64,000 nt of DNA from an uncultured Lachnospiraceae bacterium (lineage in GTDB: Bacteria > Bacillota > Clostridia > Lachnospirales > Lachnospiraceae): assembly GCA_902781655.1 (NCBI GenBank), contig CACZJZ010000006.1, positions 1 to 64,000 of the forward strand, read 5' to 3'. The notes under the pieces are model-generated. The model saw only the letters and a program-made list of their open reading frames with translations. It did not search any database and was not told the origin of the DNA. Position 1 is the stretch's first letter; each line of letters starts with the position of its first letter. Below, in pieces: positions 57,895-64,000 of the stretch. Position numbers and translations under genes: made by a program.

Positions 57895-58899
57895 TTGACC
57901 ATTCGAGAAGAGATCGAGGCGAGGGAACAGGAGATTCTTGCTCCGTGGGCATCGCACAGTGTGGATTCGAAGGGAAGACTGCGGGAGGAGGAGCGGGATG
58001 ATATCCGCCCTGTCTTTCAGCGCGACAGGGACCGTATCCTTCACAGCAAATCTTTCCGCCGGCTCAAGGATAAGACGCAGGTCTTCATCGTGCCGGACGG
58101 GGATCATTACCGAACGCGGATGACACATACGCTTGAGGTGTCACAGATCGCACGGACCATCGCGCGGGCGCTCCGGCTGAATGAGGATCTGACGGAGGCG
58201 GTCGCGCTCGGCCATGATCTCGGACATACTCCGTTTGGTCACGCCGGGGAGCGCGTTCTGAACCGGGTATGTCCGGAGGGATTTCGGCACAATGAGCAGT
58301 CGCTGCGCACGGTGGATGTTCTGGAGAAGGATGGAAGAGGACTGAATCTCACCAGGGAGGTGCGGGACGGCATTCTGAATCACCAGATGAGCCTTATGCC
58401 GAGTACGCTGGAGGGACAGATTGTCAGGCTGTCAGATAAAATCGCGTATCTCCATCATGACTGTGACGATGCGATCCGCGGCGGCATCCTCACAGAGGCA
58501 AGTGTCCCGGCGCAGATCACAGATGTGCTTGGACATACGCTGAACGAGCGCCTGGATCATTTTATCCATGACATCATCACCACGAGCGAGGGAAAGCCGG
58601 AGATCCGGATGTCTGAGGAGACGGAGACGGCCTTCCGCCGCTACCGGCAGTTTATGTTTGAGGCCGTCTACACGAACCCGGAGGCGAAGGGGGAGGAACA
58701 CAAGGCCGAACTCCTGGTTGAACGGCTGTATGAGCATTATCTTGAGCACCTCGATGTGCTGCCGCGGTATATGCTGAACCGCCTCGATGAAGGAGATTCG
58801 CGGGAGCGTGTGGTCTGTGATTATATCAGCGCCATGACGGACCGGTTCGCCATTGAGCGATATGAGGAACTGTACATTCCGAAGACGTGGAATCGCTGA
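57895..58899 (+). CDS. dgt: dGTP triphosphohydrolase-like protein (HD domain)
   Basis: A 334-residue HD-domain nucleotidase that removes triphosphate from deoxynucleotides, mainly dGTP. The motif blocks are FRRLKDKTQVF (about 47-57), HYRTRMTHTLEVSQIARTIARAL with the first metal His, and ALGHDLGHTPFGHAGERVLN with the HD pair (about 103-122). The start is taken as TTG at 57895 because GGGAG lies 7 bases before it and MTIREEIEAREQE is the usual N-terminus; an ATG at 57847 would add 16 unrelated residues. It is the first gene of the dnaG-rpoD cluster, as in many Clostridia. Confidence 0.92.
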   Translation: MTIREEIEAREQEILAPWASHSVDSKGRLREEERDDIRPVFQRDRDRILHSKSFRRLKDKTQVFIVPDGDHYRTRMTHTLEVSQIARTIARALRLNEDLTEAVALGHDLGHTPFGHAGERVLNRVCPEGFRHNEQSLRTVDVLEKDGRGLNLTREVRDGILNHQMSLMPSTLEGQIVRLSDKIAYLHHDCDDAIRGGILTEASVPAQITDVLGHTLNERLDHFIHDIITTSEGKPEIRMSEETETAFRRYRQFMFEAVYTNPEAKGEEHKAELLVERLYEHYLEHLDVLPRYMLNRLDEGDSRERVVCDYISAMTDRFAIERYEELYIPKTWNR

Positions 58900-58923
58900 A
58901 ACTGAGGTTCTGGGAGAGATATT

Positions 58924-60729
58924 TTGTATTATCCGGATGAGATTGTGGAACAGGTGCGGGCCAGCAATGACATCGTCGATGTTGTGGGCCAGTACGTCAA
59001 ACTGAAAAAACAGGGAGCCAATTATTTTGGACTTTGTCCTTTTCACAATGAAAAATCGCCGTCCTTCTCGGTCTCACCGTCAAAGCAGATCTTCTACTGC
59101 TTTGGCTGCGGCGCGGGGGGCAATGTCATCACGTTTCTGATGAAGTATGAGAATTACTCGTTTCAGGAGGCGCTCAAGGCACTGGCAGAACGGGGAGGCG
59201 TGGCGCTGCCGCAGATGGAGTACAGCGCCCAGATGCGCGCGCAGATCGAGCGGCGCAATCAATTGTTTGCGGTCAACAAGGAAGCAGCGACCTATTACTT
59301 TCATCTGCTCCGGTCGCCGCGCGGTGCCGCGGGCATGCGGTATCTCACAGAGAGAAAGCTGACGCCGCAGACAATGTCCCATTTTGGCCTGGGCTATGCG
59401 GACGGCAGCAATTCGGATCTGGTGCGGTATCTGCGCGGAAAAGGGTTTGCGGACGATGTGATTCTGGAGTCCGGCGTAGCTGCTCATGACGAGAAGCGCG
59501 GGCTGCATGACAAGTTCTGGAACCGCGTGATGTATCCGATCATGGACGCGGAGAACCGGGTGATCGGATTCGGCGGACGCGTGATGGGAGATGGCAAGCC
59601 CAAATATCTCAATTCGCCGGAAACGCCGATTTTTGACAAGGGCAGGAATCTGTACGGATTGAATTTTGCGCGGCGGAGCCGGAAGAATCAGTTCATTCTG
59701 TGCGAGGGATACATGGATGTGATTTCCATGCATCAGGCCGGCTTTACGCAGGCGGTGGCCTCACTCGGGACGAGCTTCACGACCGGACAGGCACAGATCC
59801 TGAAACGGTACGCGAAGGACATTGTTTTGTCGTATGACAGCGATGAAGCCGGTGTGAAGGCGGCGCTCCGGAACAATCAGGTACTGCGTCAGGCGGGTCT
59901 GCGCGCAAGAGTTCTGAATCTGAAGCCGCACAAGGATCCGGACGAATTTATCAAGGCGGAGGGCGCGGAGGCGTTCCAGCAGCGGCTTGACGAGGCGGAG
60001 AATGTGTTTTTCTTCGAACTGAGGCAGGCAGAGAAGCGCTATCATATGCAGGACCCGTCCGAGAAAACGGATTTCTGCCGCGAGGCGGCACGGATGCTCG
60101 GGCAGTTTCCGGACGAAATGGAACGGGAGAATTACCTGCGGACGGTCGCGCAGCAGTATTTTATCGATGAGGCGGCGCTGCGCCGGATGGTCGGCGCCTA
60201 CGCGCAGGTGGAGGACGGCCTCGGGGAAATTTCAGTCCCGGAGCATCCGGCGCCATCGGGGCGGGCGGCAAAATCCACGCCTGACGCGGATGCCTCGCTG
60301 CCTTCGCAGCGTTATCTGCTGACGTGGCTTGCGGACGAACCGGAACTCATCCCGCAGGTGGCGAGGTATCTGTCGCCAACAGACTTCTCCGAGGGCGTCT
60401 GCCGCATCGCCGCGGAGCGGTTCTGGGCATCGCCCGGCACGGCATCCGAGCCGGCGCAGATTATCGGCCTCTTTACCGAGGAGGCGGAACAGCAGGAGGC
60501 GGCGGCGCTCTTCCATGCCGGACTGATGCTCCCCGACGGAAAGGAGGAGCGGGAGAAGGCGCTGCGGGACATCGTATATGCTGTGAAGAAGGGCAGTGTG
60601 GAGCGCGAGGAAAAGACGGAGGCCGGCTCTCCGGATGCTCTGAAAAATATAATCCGGAACAAAAAATCGCTGGAAAATCTGAGAAAGGTCCATTTTAGCG
60701 TGCACGGGGCTGAGACCTCGGCGGAATGA
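58924..60729 (+). CDS. dnaG: DNA primase
   Basis: A 601-residue primase. The N-terminal zinc domain has the CHC2 ligands in CPFHNEKSPSFSVSPSKQIFYCFGCGAGGNV (about 38-68). The RNA polymerase domain follows with the Toprim motifs CEGYMDVISMHQAG and VLSYDSDEAGVKAA (about 260-320). The helicase-binding C-terminus is less conserved. The start is TTG (58924), with GGGAGAG 6 bases before it and the family N-terminus YYPDEIVEQVRASNDIVDVVGQYV. It makes RNA primers for the PolC-type polymerase also encoded in this window. Confidence 0.97.
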   Translation: MYYPDEIVEQVRASNDIVDVVGQYVKLKKQGANYFGLCPFHNEKSPSFSVSPSKQIFYCFGCGAGGNVITFLMKYENYSFQEALKALAERGGVALPQMEYSAQMRAQIERRNQLFAVNKEAATYYFHLLRSPRGAAGMRYLTERKLTPQTMSHFGLGYADGSNSDLVRYLRGKGFADDVILESGVAAHDEKRGLHDKFWNRVMYPIMDAENRVIGFGGRVMGDGKPKYLNSPETPIFDKGRNLYGLNFARRSRKNQFILCEGYMDVISMHQAGFTQAVASLGTSFTTGQAQILKRYAKDIVLSYDSDEAGVKAALRNNQVLRQAGLRARVLNLKPHKDPDEFIKAEGAEAFQQRLDEAENVFFFELRQAEKRYHMQDPSEKTDFCREAARMLGQFPDEMERENYLRTVAQQYFIDEAALRRMVGAYAQVEDGLGEISVPEHPAPSGRAAKSTPDADASLPSQRYLLTWLADEPELIPQVARYLSPTDFSEGVCRIAAERFWASPGTASEPAQIIGLFTEEAEQQEAAALFHAGLMLPDGKEEREKALRDIVYAVKKGSVEREEKTEAGSPDALKNIIRNKKSLENLRKVHFSVHGAETSAE

Positions 60730-60753
60730 GAGAAAAGTGAGGATACTGTAAGT

Positions 60754-62055
60754 ATGGACGAAAAGATACAGGAAGAATTTCAAAAAAGGCTGAATGATCT
60801 GGTGCTGCTTGGCAAGAAGAACAGGAATGTGTTGGAACAGAGTCAGATCGACGGCGCTTTTGATGGAATGGACTTGGACGACGACCAGTGGGAGGTTGTC
60901 AATAACACAATCGATAAAAACGGCATAGTGATTTCTCTTCCGGAAGGAATCGACGACAGCCCCAGTGACGATGAGCTGATGGACGAGGAAGAGAGCAACG
61001 AGGCGGACAAGGATCTGAATATCGATATGGACGCCGTCGCGGACAGCGTGAATATCGAAGATCCGGTGCGTATGTATCTCAAGGAGATCGGCAAGGTTCC
61101 GCTGCTGACAGCCGATGAGGAAATCGATCTTGCAAAGCGCATGGAGGCGGGAAACTGGGCAGAGGAGCTGTTCCGCAAAACCGGCGCTAAGACGCCGGAC
61201 GCCATCGCCGCGACGCCGGACGACACGGCGTGGGACGAGGCCGGGCTGACGGAGCTCGGGTTCAAGGGCGAGGCACTGGATGTCCTGAAGGACAAGACAA
61301 ATCGCGAGCTGAAGGGGATGATTGCCTCCGGCAGGGAGGCGAAAAACCGCCTCGCGGAGGCAAACCTTCGTCTGGTGGTCAGCATTGCGAAGCGCTATGT
61401 CGGTCGCGGCATGCTTTTCCTCGATCTCATCCAGGAGGGCAATCTCGGACTGATCAAGGCTGTTGAAAAATTTGATTACCGCAAGGGCTTCAAGTTCTCA
61501 ACCTACGCTACCTGGTGGATCCGGCAGGCGATCACCCGCGCGATCGCGGACCAGGCGCGCACCATCCGCATTCCGGTCCATATGGTGGAGACCATCAACA
61601 AGCTGGTCCGCGTGAGCCGGCAGCTGCTGCAGGAGCTGGGGCGCGAACCCACTCCGGAGGAGATCGCGAAGGAAATGGGTATTCCAGTGGAACGGGTCCG
61701 CGAGATCATCAAGATTTCGCAGGAACCGGTTTCCCTCGAGACGCCGATCGGCGAGGAGGAAGACAGCCATCTCGGCGATTTTATCCAGGACGACAATGTT
61801 CCGGTTCCGGCGGAGGCCGCGGCGTTCAGTCTGCTGCAGGATCAGCTTCAGGAGGTTCTCGACACCCTGACGGACCGTGAGCAGAAGGTGCTGCGTCTGC
61901 GGTTCGGTCTGGATGACGGACGGGCGCGGACGCTGGAGGAAGTGGGCAAGGAATTCAATGTCACCCGTGAGCGCATCCGGCAGATTGAAGCCAAGGCGCT
62001 CCGGAAGCTTCGTCATCCGAGCCGCAGCAGAAAGCTCAAGGATTATCTCGACTGA
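60754..62055 (+). CDS. rpoD: Primary RNA polymerase sigma factor (sigma-A/sigma-70)
   Basis: A 433-residue housekeeping sigma factor. Region 1.1 is followed by an acidic spacer ([21 protein letters not shown]), then region 1.2 ([29 protein letters not shown]). Region 2 reads [60 protein letters not shown] and recognises the -10 box. Region 4 ([48 protein letters not shown]) recognises the -35. This sigma fits the TTGACA/TATAAT-type promoters marked elsewhere in the window. Confidence 0.98.
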   Translation: MDEKIQEEFQKRLNDLVLLGKKNRNVLEQSQIDGAFDGMDLDDDQWEVVNNTIDKNGIVISLPEGIDDSPSDDELMDEEESNEADKDLNIDMDAVADSVNIEDPVRMYLKEIGKVPLLTADEEIDLAKRMEAGNWAEELFRKTGAKTPDAIAATPDDTAWDEAGLTELGFKGEALDVLKDKTNRELKGMIASGREAKNRLAEANLRLVVSIAKRYVGRGMLFLDLIQEGNLGLIKAVEKFDYRKGFKFSTYATWWIRQAITRAIADQARTIRIPVHMVETINKLVRVSRQLLQELGREPTPEEIAKEMGIPVERVREIIKISQEPVSLETPIGEEEDSHLGDFIQDDNVPVPAEAAAFSLLQDQLQEVLDTLTDREQKVLRLRFGLDDGRARTLEEVGKEFNVTRERIRQIEAKALRKLRHPSRSRKLKDYLD

Positions 62056-62081
62056 CGCGGAAGGCGGGGCGGGCTGGAGCG

Positions 62082-62795
62082 ATGAACAGACAATTATCAG
62101 AGCGCCTTTTTGCGATTGCTTCGCTGGTGACGCCGGGCTTCCGGCTTGCGGATGTGGGCTGTGATCACGGGCTGCTCTCCCTGTATCTCCTGGAAAGACA
62201 GACTGTCCCTTATGCAATCGGCATGGATCTCAGGGAGGGACCGCTCTCCAGGGCACGGGAGAATGCCGTCAGAGAACATCTGGGGGACCGGATTGAGTTC
62301 CGGCTGTCTGACGGGCTTGACGCTTATGAGGCGGGCGAGGCGGACAGCCTCGTGATCGCCGGCATGGGCGGACAGATGATGAAAGATATTCTGCTCCGGG
62401 AACCGGAGAAGACAGATTCCTTTCAGGAACTGATTCTGGAACCGCAGAAGGATCCGGACAGAGTCCGGGCTGCGCTCCGCCAGCTCTCCTTCGGGATCTC
62501 GGCGGAGCGCATGGTGAAGGAGCAGGGAAAATATTATCCGGTGATCCGCGCGGCGCGCAGCGCTCCTAATGCCTCGTCCGGTCTTGGAACGCGCATCGAC
62601 GACTATTACGGGCCGCTGCTGCTGCAGAACCGGGACAGCGTGCTGGGGGCGTTTCTGGATTTCAGGGAGCCGGCCATCCGGCGGATTCTGGACGGGCTTA
62701 CAGAGGAGAATGGCGGGAAGCGGCGCCAGTTTGAGCAGGCCCTGGCAGATATTGAGACGATTCGGAGGTACTTTTCATGCAAATGTCTAAGCTGA
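62082..62795 (+). CDS. trmK: tRNA (adenine22-N1)-methyltransferase TrmK
   Basis: A 237-residue SAM-dependent methyltransferase that modifies A22 of tRNA. The N-terminus has LSERLFAIASLVTPGFRLADVGCDHGLLSLYLLE (about 4-37) with the SAM site, and VIAGMGGQMMKDIL (about 90-103), then ELILEPQKDPDRVRAALRQLSFGISAERMVKEQGKYYPVI. The position right after rpoD and before a nif3-like gene is the standard Firmicutes order. The stop overlaps the next start by 19 bases. Confidence 0.94.
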   Translation: MNRQLSERLFAIASLVTPGFRLADVGCDHGLLSLYLLERQTVPYAIGMDLREGPLSRARENAVREHLGDRIEFRLSDGLDAYEAGEADSLVIAGMGGQMMKDILLREPEKTDSFQELILEPQKDPDRVRAALRQLSFGISAERMVKEQGKYYPVIRAARSAPNASSGLGTRIDDYYGPLLLQNRDSVLGAFLDFREPAIRRILDGLTEENGGKRRQFEQALADIETIRRYFSCKCLS

Positions 62796-63559
62796 TGGAG
62801 GAGATTGAGCAGCTGTGCCCGAGGAGCTTTGCGCTCGACTGGGATAATGTCGGACTTCTCTGCGGGCGCTCGGACAAAGAGGTGAAGCGTGTCCTGCTCG
62901 CCGTGGATGCAACGGACCGCGTGATCGGGGAGGCAGTGCAGAAGGGCGCGGATGCGCTGATCACGCATCATCCGATGATTTTCCACGGCGTGAAACAGGT
63001 GAACGACACGGACTATATCGGCAGGCGGATTCTTGAGCTGGCGCGCAGGGATATCGCTTACTATGCCTGCCATACGAATTTTGACATTATGGGGATGGCG
63101 GACGCGGCAGCGGATGAGTTGAAGCTGGAGAACCGGGAGGTGCTCGAGGTTACCTATGAGGACGACATCTCGCATGAGGGACTCGGCAGGATCGGCACGC
63201 TGCCTGGATACATGCCGCTGCGGGATTTTGCGGCGCTGGTGCGGGACACGTTTCATGTGGACAGGGTACGCTGTTACGGGGATCCGGAGCAGCCCGTGGT
63301 CACGGCGGCGATTCTGCCTGGCAGCGGGAAGGACGACATCGACAGGGCGCTGGCAGCGGGCGCGGATGTCATGGTCACCGGCGATATAACGCATCATGTG
63401 GGACTCGACGCGGTGGAGAAGGGAATCGCGGTCATCGACGCCGGCCATTTCGGTGTCGAGAAGCTGTTCCTCCCGTACATGAAGGATTTCCTGAACCGGG
63501 AGGTGCCGGAGATCACCGTGATGGAATCGGAGCAGGGGGAGCCTTACACGGAGATATAA
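62777..63559 (+). CDS. Nif3-like dinuclear metal centre protein
   Basis: A 260-residue protein of the Nif3/YqfO family, a hexameric ring protein with a two-metal site. The ligands are in ALITHHPMIFHGVKQVN (about 56-72) and VIDAGHFGVEKLFLPYMKDFL (about 218-238). The N-terminus SKLMEEIEQLCPRSFALDWDNVGLLCG is typical. Proposed roles include a GTP cyclohydrolase I type 2 activity and metal handling, but the function is not settled. GGAGG before 62777 supports the start. Confidence 0.92.
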   Translation: MQMSKLMEEIEQLCPRSFALDWDNVGLLCGRSDKEVKRVLLAVDATDRVIGEAVQKGADALITHHPMIFHGVKQVNDTDYIGRRILELARRDIAYYACHTNFDIMGMADAAADELKLENREVLEVTYEDDISHEGLGRIGTLPGYMPLRDFAALVRDTFHVDRVRCYGDPEQPVVTAAILPGSGKDDIDRALAAGADVMVTGDITHHVGLDAVEKGIAVIDAGHFGVEKLFLPYMKDFLNREVPEITVMESEQGEPYTEI

Positions 63560-63606
63560 CTGACGCTGAAATATAAGACAGAACAGAGGAGAGGAGGAAG
63601 GACGGC

Positions 63607-64000
63607 ATGCCGGCACTGATGATTGACGGAGTGACCAGAAATTTTGAGCGGGGAACGCTCTATGAAGCGATTGCGGACCAGTACCAGAGCGCGCATGACG
63701 GTACGATTGCGCTGGTCACCGTGAACGGAAAGCTGCGTGAGCTCGGCAAGCGCGTGGACCGGGACGGTGTCCTGACGTTTCTCACGACGAGAACGCCCAC
63801 GGGCTTCAACACCTATTGCAGAACCGCGGAGCTGCTGCTGGTGCGCGCAGTGGAGGCACTCTGCGGGCGCAGCGTGCATGTCAAGATTGAGTTCGCACTC
63901 GGGAACGGCTTCTTCTGCTCTGTGCACGGCCTGGATGGGGAGGCAGACGCTGCATTCACGCAGAAGGTACAGGCGAAGATGGAGGAACTCCGCGACAGAG
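63607..64000 (+). CDS. TGS-domain nucleoside kinase, N-terminal part (runs off the window)
   Basis: An open frame from an ATG at 63607 to the end of the window, at least 131 residues. It reads LMIDGVTRNFERGTLYEAIADQYQSAHDGTIALVTVNGKLRELGKRVDRDGVLTFLTTRTPTGFNTY, a TGS domain as in threonyl-tRNA synthetase, followed by LLLVRAVEALCGRSVHVKIEFALGNGFFC. In Clostridia such a beginning usually leads to a nucleoside (uridine-type) kinase of about 550 residues; the kinase part is not in the window. GAGGAAGG lies before the ATG. Confidence 0.75.
   Translation, partial: MPALMIDGVTRNFERGTLYEAIADQYQSAHDGTIALVTVNGKLRELGKRVDRDGVLTFLTTRTPTGFNTYCRTAELLLVRAVEALCGRSVHVKIEFALGNGFFCSVHGLDGEADAAFTQKVQAKMEELRDR

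Noticed and set aside
1-64000. CRISPR array, insertion sequence or prophage
   Set aside because: No regularly spaced direct repeats, transposase, integrase or phage structural genes were seen; the only repeats are the palindromes at 46473-46609 and the PBP tail.

Overview
The window reads as chromosome from a moderately GC-rich, low-copy-repeat Firmicute of the class Clostridia, most likely a gut Lachnospiraceae-type anaerobe. The grounds are the Gram-positive PolC polymerase, the Firmicutes order pyrH-frr-uppS-cdsA-dxr-rseP-ispG-polC, the dgt-dnaG-rpoD-trmK-nif3 cluster, the paired glgC/glgD of clostridia, and gut-type sugar enzymes (GH2 beta-glucuronidase-like, GH130 mannoside phosphorylase). 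No 16S gene is present, so the placement is inference.

Layout. 1-620: decayed peptide/bacteriocin ABC exporter. 718-4030: MATE exporter, a DUF1284 protein and an ArsB/NhaD-type permease. 4171-4358: tRNA-Thr with its own promoter and terminator. 4477-6111 (minus): K+/H+ or Na+/H+ antiporter with RCK-C domains. 6224-11878: a 5-oxoproline/D-glutamate locus (pxpB, pxpC, D-glutamate cyclase-like DUF1445, pxpA, DUF4392, then a D-amino-acid aminotransferase), preceded by a structured leader. 12064-16230: a degenerate nucleotide-sugar dehydratase, two membrane proteins and a membrane-anchored M20 peptidase. 16318-23152: beta-glucuronidase-like enzyme, second MATE exporter, rsmJ, PHP phosphatase, DUF6020 membrane protein. 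23366-26714: glgC, glgD and a two-domain class II aldolase-like protein. 26820-29765 (minus): large class A PBP. 29945-34187: YigZ, mgtE with a possible leader ORF, typA (minus). 34477-45674: housekeeping operon for UMP kinase, ribosome recycling, isoprenoid and phospholipid synthesis, intramembrane protease and PolC. 45694-47308: a membrane-anchored unknown protein and a YesL-like protein, separated by palindromic repeats. 47460-54473: mannoside uptake and phosphorolysis locus (LacI, AraC, ABC importer, GH130). 54681-56500: four tRNAs and a DUF3048 protein. 56808-57656: alpha/beta hydrolase. 57895-64000: dgt, dnaG, rpoD, trmK, nif3-like and the start of a TGS-domain nucleoside kinase.

The most interesting unit is the oxoproline locus. 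The two halves of the D-glutamate cyclase known as one fused protein in animal mitochondria (DGLUCY) lie here as separate genes on either side of pxpA, inside the ATP-dependent 5-oxoprolinase operon, with a D-amino-acid aminotransferase next door. This suggests a route in which D-glutamate is made or consumed by transamination, cyclised to 5-oxoproline and reopened to glutamate. The leader carries a 21-base palindrome, a good promoter, a terminator-like hairpin near the predicted start of transcription, and a 25-codon Glu/Gln-rich ORF that ends on the pxpB start codon.

All functional calls come from reading motifs in the translated sequence; no database search, folding program or alignment could be run. 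Start codons were chosen from Shine-Dalgarno spacing and family N-termini. Promoters are matches by eye.
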